Source: Lachancea kluyveri NRRL Y-12651
Lineage: Eukaryota; Ascomycota; Saccharomycetes; Saccharomycetales; Saccharomycetaceae
Direction of reading: 5' to 3'
NCBI GenBank assembly: GCA_000149225.2
Contig: CM000689.1
Location: 620,001 to 684,000, forward strand
DNA: 64,000 nucleotides
Of the stretch, positions 1 to 10,388 are shown in pieces (within the stretch, counting starts at the first letter, position 1; each line of letters starts with the position of its first letter). The translations under genes and the position numbers were made by a program. The notes under the pieces are model-generated. The model searched no databases, had not been told where the DNA came from, and saw only the letters and a program-made list of their open reading frames with translations.

Positions 1-2213
1 GAAGCTAGCGCGGAGGAACGCGACAGACGCGCGTTGACCTCGATGATGCAGTACTCCTTGCTGAACGGGTTCAACGCGTACTGGATGTTACACTCACCGA
101 CAACGCCCAGGTGTCTGATGACGTTTACCGCGGTGGTTCTCAGCATGTTGTAGTCCTCGTCCGACAGTGTTTGCGAAGGTGCAACGACGATCGAGTCACC
201 GGTGTGGATGCCCAGCGGGTCAAAGTTCTCCATGTTACACACGGTGATACAGTTGTCAAACGCGTCACGCACAACTTCGTACTCGACCTCCTTCCAGCCC
301 TTCATGGACCTTTCGACCAGGACCTGGGGCGACGACGCAAACGCAACGTTGCACAGGTCCACAAGCTCGGTCTCGTTCGACGCAAAGCCCGAGCCCAGAC
401 CGCCCAGCGCGTACGCGGCACGCACAATCACCGGAAAGCCGATCTCCTTGACAGCCTCGAGCGCCTCTTTGACGGTAGAGGCGGCCTTGGACTTGGCGCA
501 CTTTTCGTTAATCTCGTCCATCGCGTTGGAAAACAATTCACGGTCCTCCGTCGTGATCACGGTGTCGATCGGCGTACCAAGTACCTTGACTCCGAGGGTT
601 TCGAACTCGTCTTTCATCTCGATACCAACGGACAGCGCGGTTTGGCCACCGAACGTGACGTAGATCGCGTCCGGGCGCTCGTGCAGGATAACCTTTCTCA
701 CAAACTCGGCGGTCACCGGCAAAAAGTAGACCTTGTCAGCCAGACCCTTGGAGGTCTGGATGGTTGCGATATTGGGGTTGATCAGGATCGTGTAGATGCC
801 CTCTTCCTTCAGGGCCTTGATGGCCTGCGAGCCCGAGTAGTCAAACTCACCGGCCTGGCCGATGGACAGCCCACCGGACCCCAGAACCAAGACCTTCTTG
901 GCCTCGACCCTTGGGTGCGCAGCGAGGTTGTCCTCCAACAGACCGCCGGGGAACTGCACTGGCTTGAGGACGCCGGAGGCCTTGTACTCCTTGACGGCCT
1001 GGATGAACACATCGAACAAGAACTCGGTGTCTCTTGGCCCCGGTGTGGACTCCGGGTGGAATTGCACCGAGAAGTAAGGCAGCTCCGTGTGGTAGATACC
1101 CTCGTTGGAGCCGTCGTTGGCGTTCTCGAACAACGGCTTCCAGCCCTGGCTCAGCGTGTCCACGTCGACGGCGAACCCGTGGTTCTGTGACGTGATGTAG
1201 CATCTGCCGGAAATGGTCGAGGTACATGGGATGTTGTGACCTCTGTTACCAAACTTTAGCTTCAAGGTGGAAGCACCCGACGCTCTGGCCAGCAACTGGT
1301 GGCCCAGACAGATACCAAAGACCGGGGTCTTTCTGGCCGCCAAGACCTCGCCCAGTCTGGCAGACAGCTCGGCCAGCACGGACGGATCACCGGGACCGTT
1401 GGACACAAACAAACCGTCGTACTGTTCTTGGGTGAAGTCGTAGTCCCAAGGCACAACCAACAGCTCGACACCACGCTTGACGAAGCAGCGGACTTGGTTG
1501 TACTTCATACCGACGTCGATGGCCAGGATTCTCAGGGTCTTGCCATCGGCGCCCTTTTGCAGGACGACCGAGTCGTCGTCGCTGGGTGGCACGTACAGCT
1601 TTGGCTCCGCGGTGGAGACCTTGGCGACCAGGTTGTGGACATTGGGGTTGACCCACTCGGGGACGTCGAACGACTCTCTCCACTCGGCAGAGGTTGCGCG
1701 AGCAACGTCGGCGCCTGCTTTTTGCAGGGCCAACCTGCCCAGCATGGAACCAGAGTCTCTCAAGTGCTTGGTCAGGGCCCTGGTGTCCACACCGTACACG
1801 GCAGGGACGCCTTGCTCCTTCAACCACTTACCCAGGGAGGACTCGGCCAGCCAGTGCGAGTATTCTTCGGTGTAGTGTGCAACGACCAGACCGGCAATGT
1901 GGATTCTGTTGCTTTCAAAGTACCTTGGCAGCGACTCGACAATCTCGTCCTTCAAGTTGCGGTCGGGGACACCGTAGTTGCCGACCAGTGGATATGTGAT
2001 GACCAGGATCTGGCCTTCGTAGGATGGATCCGTGATGGACTCAGGGTAGCCGACCATACCGGTTTGGAAAACCAGTTCACCGGCTGCAGAACTCTCGGCA
2101 CCGAAAGAGTAGCCTTGTAGGGCAATGCCATCTTGTAGTTCAAGGGTGACTAGACGGTCACCGGTGGACTCCATTGGGGGAGTGATTGGACCAGTTGGGG
2201 CAATGATAGACAT
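1..2213 (-). CDS. URA2: URA2, carbamoyl-phosphate synthase / aspartate transcarbamylase, N-terminal part (cut by window edge)
   Basis: Cytosolic multifunctional enzyme that makes carbamoyl phosphate from glutamine, bicarbonate and ATP and passes it to aspartate, the first steps of pyrimidine synthesis. Only the first ~737 codons are in the window; the reading frame runs off the left edge without a stop, and the fungal protein is about 2200 residues. The start (complement of cat at 2211-2213) gives [20 protein letters not shown], closely matching the yeast N-terminus. Visible parts are the glutamine amidotransferase domain (about 25-400) with [10 protein letters not shown], whose nucleophile Cys is residue 302, and a later HPES motif. 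The synthase domain begins with [20 protein letters not shown], and the ATP-grasp region follows to the edge. The ATCase domain would lie outside. Gene order URA2-TRK-PBS2 equals S. cerevisiae YJL130C-YJL129C-YJL128C. A possible distant promoter and leader intron are listed separately. Confidence 0.97.
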   Translation of the reverse strand, partial: MSIIAPTGPITPPMESTGDRLVTLELQDGIALQGYSFGAESSAAGELVFQTGMVGYPESITDPSYEGQILVITYPLVGNYGVPDRNLKDEIVESLPRYFESNRIHIAGLVVAHYTEEYSHWLAESSLGKWLKEQGVPAVYGVDTRALTKHLRDSGSMLGRLALQKAGADVARATSAEWRESFDVPEWVNPNVHNLVAKVSTAEPKLYVPPSDDDSVVLQKGADGKTLRILAIDVGMKYNQVRCFVKRGVELLVVPWDYDFTQEQYDGLFVSNGPGDPSVLAELSARLGEVLAARKTPVFGICLGHQLLARASGASTLKLKFGNRGHNIPCTSTISGRCYITSQNHGFAVDVDTLSQGWKPLFENANDGSNEGIYHTELPYFSVQFHPESTPGPRDTEFLFDVFIQAVKEYKASGVLKPVQFPGGLLEDNLAAHPRVEAKKVLVLGSGGLSIGQAGEFDYSGSQAIKALKEEGIYTILINPNIATIQTSKGLADKVYFLPVTAEFVRKVILHERPDAIYVTFGGQTALSVGIEMKDEFETLGVKVLGTPIDTVITTEDRELFSNAMDEINEKCAKSKAASTVKEALEAVKEIGFPVIVRAAYALGGLGSGFASNETELVDLCNVAFASSPQVLVERSMKGWKEVEYEVVRDAFDNCITVCNMENFDPLGIHTGDSIVVAPSQTLSDEDYNMLRTTAVNVIRHLGVVGECNIQYALNPFSKEYCIIEVNARLSRSSALA

Positions 2214-2359
2214 TTCGACAATGGTGGAAATCTGATAAGAGAACGGGGATGGGAGGGACTTTTAGGTATGTTTCGTGGTTATCAGCTAGTTCTTGGCGAT
2301 AAAGCAAATTAATTCCTAGACTAGGTGGGGAGGATAGTTCGAGGAGTTAAAAGTAAATA

Positions 2360-2404
2360 CTGGTTCGCCGGAGCGTCTGGTTAGTAGATGAAAATTTAGG
2401 TTTT

Positions 2405-2435
<31 letters not shown>

Positions 2436-2586
2436 CTCTCTCTCAATCTCTCTTTCTCTCTCTCCTTTGCTGCCTCTCCTTTTACGAGGGTTGCTCTGTT
2501 TGTCGTGATCAATGCCTGATTCAGGTCTAAAATTTTCAAATGATGCACATATTCAGGCGTAGGAGATTCTGCTGCTACACTTTTGC

Positions 2587-2620
<34 letters not shown>

Positions 2621-2792
2621 ACTGCCACTTTTTTTTCTTTTTTCTTTCTTTTTCTTTTTCCTCATTTCCATAGTCAGGTGGACAGTGTGGGAATAGAGCT
2701 GTGGCATAGACAGCAAACAATGCAGCGGTGTGCTGCCATAAAGGAGAAGGGAGGATAGAGAAAGGAGTCGCAAGAGAAGGGTGGTAACATAC
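2360..2792 (-). other. candidate intron in the URA2 5' leader
   Basis: Reading leftward toward URA2, a perfect 5' splice site GTATGT starts at 2792, a perfect branch box TACTAAC lies at 2386-2380, and a CAG at 2362-2360 follows the branch A by 21 nt. The resulting 433-nt intron would leave about 146 nt of leader before the URA2 ATG. The signals are seen; splicing is inferred. Each motif alone is not rare in 64 kb, so this is a hypothesis. Confidence 0.3.
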
Positions 2793-3109
2793 TGTATATC
2801 TAGAGACGAAGCGTAAAACAGAAAGGATATATGCAATGGGGACTGTTGCTATGTTGCTTTCTTGTGGATTCGGAAAGAGATTCTTTTTTTTTTAAAAAAT
2901 ATGAAAAACTGTACTGGGAACAGGGTCTGTTTTCCTTGCTTGATTTCTCTCTAGAGTGGTGGGAAATGCCTTGTAGAAAGTGCCTTGAGAGGTTTTTACC
3001 AAGAAGTACAAGAAATACAAGAAATAATGAAGAATAGAAAAACAATGATAGCAGGAATAACGATGCGAGAACAATGAAAATTGGTGAATGAAAAAAAGAG
3101 AAAATCCGA

Positions 3110-3190
3110 GCGATGAGATTGGGGTGTTTCGCAAAAGTATTTATACTTTTTATTTTTTTTGTTTCTCACTTTGGAGGACTGAAAAATTTT
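3110..3190 (-). promoter_or_regulatory. PAC box, TATA box and RRPE cluster, probable distant URA2 promoter
   Basis: GCGATGAG (PAC) is at 3110-3117, TATAAATA read leftward from 3145, and TGAAAAATTTT (RRPE) is at 3180-3190. PAC plus RRPE is the known signature of growth- and ribosome-biogenesis-regulated yeast promoters. The nearest minus-strand gene is URA2, about 0.9 kb away, so the TATA orientation suggests a long URA2 leader. An unrecognised non-coding transcript is the alternative. Confidence 0.4.
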
Positions 3191-3514
3191 TTCCTCCTAT
3201 CTTGCCGCCGAGGCAGAAATGTCCTTGCACACCCAGTCACCGTGTAATAACACCGGCGCAAACAGTACGGAAATCCGAAGGAATTATGGTGGCATCACTC
3301 CTCGCGCGGCAACATCTGCGACATGCGGGGACATTGACGTGCTGTTGACTGGAGACCAGGCATGTGTCCGAGGACATGTCTCTGGGATATGCGTAGGGAC
3401 GAGCCCAGCCCTCGAGAGCAAGCCCTACTGTTCCGTGCAGAGCGATCCAACTGCACGTGCCATGCCGCACACGCGGAACTATCCAGCGGTCCATCGTGTG
3501 CATTGTTGAGATGC

Positions 3515-3528
3515 TGTGTATGTGTGTA

Positions 3529-3597
<69 letters not shown>

Positions 3598-3605
3598 GTG
3601 TGTAT
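3515..3605. repeat. TGTGTA/TGTATG microsatellite
   Basis: About 90 bp of alternating purine/pyrimidine repeat, mostly the hexamer TGTATG, directly downstream of the TRK stop codon. It can be read as open frames of Met/Cys/Val/Tyr, but these are artefacts. Confidence 0.95.
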
Positions 3606-3646
3606 GCTACATTTCTATCAAAGTACCGGGAGTGGTGGTGCTGCTG

Positions 3647-6600
3647 CTACAGCGTGTGATGTGAGTCCGATTCTGCGGGTAGCGGCAGCATGTAAGCTCT
3701 TGGGTTGAGCTCTGAACGGGTGTGCGGGTTATTGATCTCGTCTTCTGCGATGGAGCTTTCCCTGTCGTCCCCTTCGTCGGACTGCATATACTGTACGCGG
3801 CTTGCTTCTTCTGCGGAGTTTGTCGGGGACACCTCGCCTGCCCCTGGGCCATGCCCAAGCCTGGTGTTTCCGCCACCGCCACTGTCGTCGCAGCCGCCCT
3901 TTTTATGAGCGTCGTGCAGGTTGTACTGCTCTTTGAAGGCGGCGCTGCTCGTTACCGTCTCGACCTCAGGATCTTGCGTGTAACGCGAGTGGCCCGTTTG
4001 CTGTGAGTTCAGGAACGGCATGTGGTCCTCCTGCTGGTTGTGGTTTCTCGACGTCGAGCTGCGGCCAAGAGCAGAGGTGATCCCAGACCGCACCGACTTG
4101 GTTCTCTTTTTGAGGTAGTGCAGCACCGGGTCCGTCGTGCTCGTCTTGTTCCTCTGCAGCTTCAAGTCTGCCAACCGGTCCCTCTGTTTCATTTTTTCGC
4201 TCGGCAAGATGATAGCACGGTCGAGCGAGTATGGTAGCCCTCTGTGCCTGCCTCTGATCAACATTGCGATCATCACCAGCTTGGACAACGTTGTGAACTG
4301 CGCAGAAAACGATTGGTTGGTGCTGGGGTACCCCAGCGAAAGCCCGACGGTACCGTACGCGCTGACGACCTCGAATAGAACCTGGAACACCGTGAAAGCT
4401 GGTCTTTTGGTGTCCTGGATCTTGCCGCCCTCGCAGATGCAGATCACAAACAGCCCCAGAAACACAAACCACAGGTCAAAGGACAACTGTTTGCGCAGAT
4501 GCGCGCCGATAAACGATTTCGTGCTGTTTTCCATCTTCTTCAGGTCCTCGGGATCCATGTCCTGGTCGTCGCTGCCGTTGCCGTTGCTGCCTCCGTACAC
4601 GCCCAGCGACTGCTCCTCGTACACGTTTGTGCGCCTGATCGAGATGGCCAGCGGCAAGACGGACACGTACATCATCAACATGTAGGACACCTGCACGGAG
4701 GGGTGGAGCTGGCTCAGGTCGAGCACACTAAAGCCCGCGGTCCTTGTGCTAACCGCCTGGAAGAGCCCGTCCAAGACCTTGAAGCCGTGGCTCAGCCCGT
4801 CCAGCACCGTGGCGTTCAAGTCCAGAATCACAAACAAGACCAAGTCCGTGACGTTAAGCGCCACCAGGATCAGCAGCAGCCACCAGGTTGGGGCGCTGGG
4901 AAACAGCAACGTGAAGCACCGGCGCGGATGGTCCAGCAAGAACCCCAGGCTTTCCTTCGTCAGCGACAAGTCCGGCGCAGTCTTGAACAGACACCAGATG
5001 ATGAACCGCAGGAGGATCGGGAACCCCGTGTTGCCAATCACGATGAACCACATCATCGTCACCAGCGGGTACACCGCCTTGTTGAACGAGATCATGGAGT
5101 TGGGCGTCAGCGTGAGGCCTAGGTCGTTGAACGCGCTCATCGAGGTGAAGAACCCCCACCACGTCGGCGACACGCCGTCCTCGTTCCGCACAATGTGCTT
5201 GTAGTTGCCCATGTTGTTAATCCACGGCACAAGCATGACAAATGACATGATGTGGAAGCCAAAGTAGTACAGCAGGAGGAGCACGCACAGCAGCTTGATG
5301 GCGCGGTACTCTACACCGCCCAGCTCGGCCTTCTGCGCTTCGGTCAGCCCGAGAAACGTGGAGTTTCGGCCCACGTTAGGCTGCCAGGAGAGATAGTTTG
5401 TGCTCATCGACCTGTTCAGCCGCGGCCTGTCGTTCATGTCGTCAAACGACAGGCCGTAGTATCCCTCCTCCTCGTCGTAGTTGCTCTGCGATAGCGGGTG
5501 GGAGAGCTTGGAGTGCGGCGGGTCGCTGTGCACAGACTCCACGCCGTCGTCCTCGGAGATGGGCTGTCTGGACATGACGCGTCTGAGCCTGTGCTTGGGC
5601 CTAATGAACTTTTTCCTGCGCTTTTCCCTTTCTTCTCTTTTCCATTTCTGGTAGATCATTTTCTGGAAGCTCGGCGACTTGGCGAGCGTCTGCAGGTCCC
5701 TTTCTGTTGCGGCGTCCATGGTGTTTGATCTCTTGGTGAACCTGAGCCCGTCGGTGGCGTCTTCCGAGGGCACCGCCAGGTTGGAGTGCGCTCTGTGGAT
5801 AAGGCCCAGTTTCTCAACCTGTTTGTGCTTTTCAGAGCCTACCTTGTGGTCCCCGCTGCGGTTGCCGGTGCCGTTGCTGTTGCCGCTGTCGTTTCCGCTG
5901 TCGCTATCGCTGTGAACATCTGCCGCGCTGTCAACAGAGCTTTCCGAGAGGCTGTCGTCTGCAAAGTCCTCTTCCAGGTCTGCGTCGTTACCAACGTCCT
6001 CGTCCTCGTTTGTGTAGATCCTCCTCAACCTGCTCCTCAAGCTGCCCGTGGAAGAAAACCTGCCAAACAGCATCGGCCTCTTGCTGCTTTTCGCGCTGCC
6101 ACGCCTTGTGCTTTTTGGTTTGTCCTCGGCGGGTCCAAAGCTGTCCTGTGTGCGGCGTTTTTTAGTGGACGGTGGCGGCTTGGTGATGTTGAAATGGATC
6201 GACGGGCCATCAGGTCTTGGAGATGGCAACATGTTTTCGTCGTGTAGTTCGACAAGAGTGTATGCTGCGGGGCTGCTGCCGGCACTCTCATCCTCTTTTT
6301 TCTCCTTTGTTGGCGTGTTCGTGTGTGTATGCGTGTGTGTCTTTTTCTTTTCCTGTTCCTGTTCTTGTCCTTGTTCTTGTTCCTGCATCTGCTCTGCCCC
6401 TGTACTTGCGCTTGCGCTTTGCTCGTCATTACTTCCACTGATTACAGGCAGTTGTGTCTCTGGTACTCTTCTTGCGTAAAGCGAACCGCCGTCTTCCTTC
6501 GAGCCTTGCGGGCGACCTGTGCCCGCGACGGACGCTACCTCCTCCCTGGCGCCACCGCTGCCAGCCCTCCTCTCTGCAGGGCCCCTTATCACCAGGGCAG

Positions 6601-7603
6601 GGCCCTCGTCTTCGCCATCTTCCTGGTGCTGGTCCTGCAGCATTGCAATCGACCTGTACATGTCGGCCGGATTGATGTCGGCGGAGCGTCTCCTGCTAGT
6701 GAAACGCTCGGTGACGCCGTTTTTGTTGTTGGCGGTGCCAAAGCCCTGGCTTTTCTTTTGCTTTTGTGGAGTAGGCATATCTGTAAACTGTATCGTGCCA
6801 CCATTGCCGCCACCGCTGCGGGGTGATTCTTCGGAGCCAGTCTTTGTGCTTCCCAAAGACGAGCTTCCACTTAGGTTGTCCTCGTATTGCCGCTGCTGCT
6901 GTTGTGATTTTTTCTTGCTAGAAAGGTTGTGCATTTCGTAGCTCTTTGTGCTCGGTACCTCTGCCGTGTCCAAAGTATGGTCGCTTCCGTCCTCGTCCCT
7001 GTTGAACAGCTTACCGCTAAACAACTTGCTTTGGAAATCGTCCGAGTTGCTGGTGGTTCTGGCAAACGGCCCGTACCGCTTGGGCCCCGGAGGCATGTTC
7101 CCCGTCATCGTTCTTGCCGTCAGCTCCCTCTGCATGAGCGTCTTTGTGCGTCTCATTTTGAAGTTTCTTTTCGACCAGTCCTTGATCCCGTCGAAGTAGC
7201 GCTCGAACCAGTACAGCCTCACGAACGCCAGCGCGCTGTGTATCCAGATAGGGGTGGTGATCAGACACGTGATATACACGACTATCTGCTGGTACAGCGT
7301 CAGTTCGTTCAGGTTTATTGTGTTCAGGCCACCCTGGGTGGCCGCCCCTGCCGCGAGGAACAGAATGTCGATGTACGGAAAGTTCTTGACCGGGTATATC
7401 AGTATCGATGCCAGAATAGTGAGCGAAATGATGTAGAAGTAGTGCACGGCGATAAAGTTTGGGAATACGTGTTTGGCAACGGGATGCAGCGCGCTGGCGA
7501 CACGGTCGATGAAGTCACGAATCTTGTGGCCCACCGTCTTCTGGTAGCGCTGCTGAAACGACGCAAACGTTGGGTTTCTGCTGAGCGTTCTGAATAGTGT
7601 CAT
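3647..7603 (-). CDS. TRK1: Trk-type high-affinity potassium transporter
   Basis: Plasma-membrane K+ uptake protein of the fungal Trk family, 1318 residues from the start chosen here. I use the Met at 7603 (MTLFRTLSRNPTFASFQQRY), which matches the yeast N-terminus; an in-frame Met 15 codons upstream (7648) is also open. The N-terminal part has the first membrane-pore unit with filter motif ATQGGLNT. A very long hydrophilic loop of about 600 residues, rich in Ser, Asp and Lys, follows. Three further pore units carry MSAFNDLGLTLTP, STRTAGFSVLDLS and AYGTVGLSLGYP. The conserved GNTGFPILLR and FLLDHPRRCFTLLFP stretches are present. It is the single counterpart of S. cerevisiae TRK1/TRK2. The C-terminal tail after the last pore unit is much longer than in TRK1, with Gly-rich and acidic segments. 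Confidence 0.96.
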   Translation of the reverse strand: MTLFRTLSRNPTFASFQQRYQKTVGHKIRDFIDRVASALHPVAKHVFPNFIAVHYFYIISLTILASILIYPVKNFPYIDILFLAAGAATQGGLNTINLNELTLYQQIVVYITCLITTPIWIHSALAFVRLYWFERYFDGIKDWSKRNFKMRRTKTLMQRELTARTMTGNMPPGPKRYGPFARTTSNSDDFQSKLFSGKLFNRDEDGSDHTLDTAEVPSTKSYEMHNLSSKKKSQQQQRQYEDNLSGSSSLGSTKTGSEESPRSGGGNGGTIQFTDMPTPQKQKKSQGFGTANNKNGVTERFTSRRRSADINPADMYRSIAMLQDQHQEDGEDEGPALVIRGPAERRAGSGGAREEVASVAGTGRPQGSKEDGGSLYARRVPETQLPVISGSNDEQSASASTGAEQMQEQEQGQEQEQEKKKTHTHTHTNTPTKEKKEDESAGSSPAAYTLVELHDENMLPSPRPDGPSIHFNITKPPPSTKKRRTQDSFGPAEDKPKSTRRGSAKSSKRPMLFGRFSSTGSLRSRLRRIYTNEDEDVGNDADLEEDFADDSLSESSVDSAADVHSDSDSGNDSGNSNGTGNRSGDHKVGSEKHKQVEKLGLIHRAHSNLAVPSEDATDGLRFTKRSNTMDAATERDLQTLAKSPSFQKMIYQKWKREEREKRRKKFIRPKHRLRRVMSRQPISEDDGVESVHSDPPHSKLSHPLSQSNYDEEEGYYGLSFDDMNDRPRLNRSMSTNYLSWQPNVGRNSTFLGLTEAQKAELGGVEYRAIKLLCVLLLLYYFGFHIMSFVMLVPWINNMGNYKHIVRNEDGVSPTWWGFFTSMSAFNDLGLTLTPNSMISFNKAVYPLVTMMWFIVIGNTGFPILLRFIIWCLFKTAPDLSLTKESLGFLLDHPRRCFTLLFPSAPTWWLLLILVALNVTDLVLFVILDLNATVLDGLSHGFKVLDGLFQAVSTRTAGFSVLDLSQLHPSVQVSYMLMMYVSVLPLAISIRRTNVYEEQSLGVYGGSNGNGSDDQDMDPEDLKKMENSTKSFIGAHLRKQLSFDLWFVFLGLFVICICEGGKIQDTKRPAFTVFQVLFEVVSAYGTVGLSLGYPSTNQSFSAQFTTLSKLVMIAMLIRGRHRGLPYSLDRAIILPSEKMKQRDRLADLKLQRNKTSTTDPVLHYLKKRTKSVRSGITSALGRSSTSRNHNQQEDHMPFLNSQQTGHSRYTQDPEVETVTSSAAFKEQYNLHDAHKKGGCDDSGGGGNTRLGHGPGAGEVSPTNSAEEASRVQYMQSDEGDDRESSIAEDEINNPHTRSELNPRAYMLPLPAESDSHHTL

Positions 7604-7876
7604 ACTATTTGAAGGGCTGTGGCGTGCAACAAGTATGTGTACTGCCACTTGCGAATCTTCCTTCAGCGTTTAGTGGACCAGCACATTGAGTGAGACAGCA
7701 TTTTCGGTTTTTCTGTTTTTCTGTTTTTCTGTTTTTCTGTTTTTTTAATTTTTTTGGTCTTTTCCTTCCTGCACGTACACACGCGCGTACGCACGCGCGC
7801 ACGCCCTGAAGCATTAAAGCTAGCGCCGTTAACAGAGACATGAGTGAGGAGAGGGCTCTGAGAGTTTTATGGTTTG

Positions 7877-8066
<190 letters not shown>

Positions 8067-8258
8067 GTCAGTGTCAATTTTGAGAACTTTAAAGCGCCAT
8101 CTGGCTCCTCAATCCCACCATCCAGCGCAAACACAATAATAAACAAATGGAAAACAGCGGACATCAAAGGGAAGAAAGCAAACAGCGAAGAATAGACAGA
8201 AAACAAATATATAGAGGAGCAAACATATACTAAAGCATTATATAGGGAGGGAAAGTAG

Positions 8259-8289
<31 letters not shown>
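8259..8289. repeat. poly(A) run, 31 bp
   Basis: Uninterrupted 31 A on the plus strand, 160 bp past the PBS2 stop codon. Confidence 0.95.
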
Positions 8290-8291
<2 letters not shown>

Positions 8292-8447
8292 AAAAACGAA
8301 AAAAAAGAAGAGTACAATAACATACAAACGAGCACTTCTTGGAGAGACGTTGTATATAGAGGCGAAAACACTAAAGAAAGGCACAAATACATGTATTCAT
8401 ATATCCTACGTATCGACATGCAACGGGGCGTCCTAGTCAAAACAACG

Positions 8448-10026
8448 CTACAGCCCTCCCATGTGCAGCGCGGGAACGCTCTTCACACTGTCCTCGCCGC
8501 CGCTCTCCTCCACGAGCTCGCGTCTCCTCTCCAGCCGTTCCGTGATGTACAGGCTCATGCCCACATTAACCTCCCTGTACTTCTTGAGCCAGCGGTGCTC
8601 GAGCAGGGCTGCATAGTTTGGCCGCCTCTCGGGCACCTTCTGCAAACACATACTCACAAAGTCCTGGGCGTCCGCGCTGAACTTGGCCTGCGGAAGCTTG
8701 GGCGGAGGCCCGTCCACAATGGCACTCAACTGCGAAAAGATGTTGTCGTAGGTCTCTGGAGGGTACGGGTACGCGCCCAACGCCATTTCCAAAATGCTCA
8801 ACCCCAGCGACCAGATGTCCGACTGCACGGTGTACGTGGACTTGTCCGGGTTTAGCGACTTGATGCGCTCCGGGGCCATGTACGACTGGCAGCCGATGTT
8901 GGTCTTTGCCATCGAAGCCACCAGGTTCCCCGAGACGCCAAAGTCGCACAGCTTGATCGTGCCCTGGGCCGCAGAGCACAGGATGTTTGTCGGCTTCACG
9001 TCCCGGTGGATGATGTTGTGCACGTCCTTCAACTCCTTCAAGCCACATATCACCGCCTCGGTAATGTACGCCAGCTGCGGCTCGTCGATCCCACCAATGC
9101 AGTCCTGGTCGTAGCACTTGTCCAGCGACCCACCATCCATGTACTCCATGCACATGTAGACCGCGCCCTCGATGAAAAACGCGCCGTAAAAGTCCACGAT
9201 GTGTGGCGACTGGCACTTGTGCAGCACCTCGAGTTCCATGAGAATCTGCGTGAACTTGGACTCGTCCAGTTCCAAGCGCACCTCCTTCATGGCCATGATG
9301 ATGTTTGTCGGCTTGTGCAGCACCTTGGAGACGTTCCCGTAGTTGCCGTGGCCCAATTCTTCCAGAAATTCCAGTTCATCCAGAGTGATGCGGAAGGAGG
9401 AGCCGTTGCTGAAGTCCACACCGCTGGAGCTGAGCGAAAGCTTGCCCGCAAAGTTCAGCGACCCGGATTTGATGTCGACGTACTTGGAAAAGTTGGCAAA
9501 CAGCCCGTTGGACCCTGTGCGGTTGTTGTTGCCCACCTGCGGCGGCGTGGTGCCCACGGTGTCGGCCTGCTTGTTGGACGATGTCGACGTTGTCTGTATC
9601 CCGTTGACCAACGAGCCCGGGTTGCTCCGCTTGCCCTGGATGGAGGGGGTCTGTGCCTTGTTGGAGGGCGTGGAGGCGAATTCTTGCGGCTTCATCTTCA
9701 AAGACATGCCCCCAGGAGGCAGTTTCAAGCCCCTACGAGCGCTTAAACTGGGTCTGGATCTTGGTTGGCCAGTGGGGGTTGGCAGATTGACTGGTCTTTG
9801 CAGCTGCGGTTGTGGTTTCAGTTGCAGTTGTGGTTGCTGGTGCAGCTGTTGTTGACGTGGAGGTGAAAACTGGGGCGGCAATGGGATTGACAACCGCTGC
9901 TGAGGGTTGGGCAGAACCCTGGGAGCACCAAGAGGAGCTCTTGGTGCTTTTCTAATAGGGTTTAGTTGTCGTGGTTGCTGTGATTGTTGCTGCCTCTGGT
10001 GTTCCTGTTGTGGTTGCGGTTGCGGT

Positions 10027-10061
<35 letters not shown>

Positions 10062-10388
10062 GTGCTGGTGCTGGTGCTGTTGTTTACTCGGAGGCAGCGG
10101 AGGCAGCGGCTTGTTAACAATCTGCTGTATATTCTTCTCCTCTCCCTCGCTCTTGTTACTGCTCACGCTCCCACTTCTCTTGAGCTGTCTTTGCTCCTGA
10201 AATGCCTTGACCCTTGCGTGCAAATTCGCATTAATGTTGCCATATTGTCCAGAAGTGCTAGGGGTCCGTCCCAACGCTGACTTGCCATTGCTCCCTTCCA
10301 GCGGGTAGTCTGAGTTGTTGCTGCCAATCTGCATGTTACTGAAGTGGTTTTCCGGGTTCTGTGGCATGTGTGCGTGCTTGTTGTACAC
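8448..10388 (-). CDS. PBS2: PBS2, MAP kinase kinase of the osmostress (HOG) pathway
   Basis: Cytosolic scaffold and MAPKK that phosphorylates Hog1 after osmotic shock. It has 646 residues. The N-terminal half is disordered and has a Sho1-SH3 docking motif NKPLPPLPP (about 92-100), identical at its core to S. cerevisiae Pbs2. A glutamine/His/Pro-rich segment (104-140) and Pro-Gln repeats follow. The kinase domain (about 338-605) shows GHGNYGNV, catalytic Lys369, HRDVKPTN with Asp464, DFG 483-485, and the activation loop SMAKT with the MAPKKK target residues Ser493 and Thr497. The synteny partners TRK and SPT10 match. The Gln run is encoded by CAG/CAA repeats and may vary in length. Confidence 0.97.

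Larger units (their letters stand above)
2214..3646. other. long spacer: URA2 upstream region and TRK 3' flank
   Basis: 1.4 kb without a convincing protein gene. It contains a run of 30 T (2406-2435), eleven GCT triplets (2588-2620), pyrimidine-rich stretches and, at its right end, a long TGTGTA/TGTATG microsatellite. On the minus strand, reading toward URA2, it holds a TATA-like box, a PAC box and an RRPE near 3110-3190, and further on a GTATGT and a TACTAAC. Small open frames here are low complexity and look spurious. Confidence 0.7.

Noticed and set aside
2396-2836. 146-codon minus-strand frame upstream of URA2
   Set aside because: Made of poly(T), GCT and pyrimidine repeats (poly-Lys and poly-Ser); part would lie in the candidate leader intron. 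Not protein-like.
3457-3708. Plus-strand Met/Cys/Val/Tyr frames
   Set aside because: Readings of the TGTATG microsatellite.
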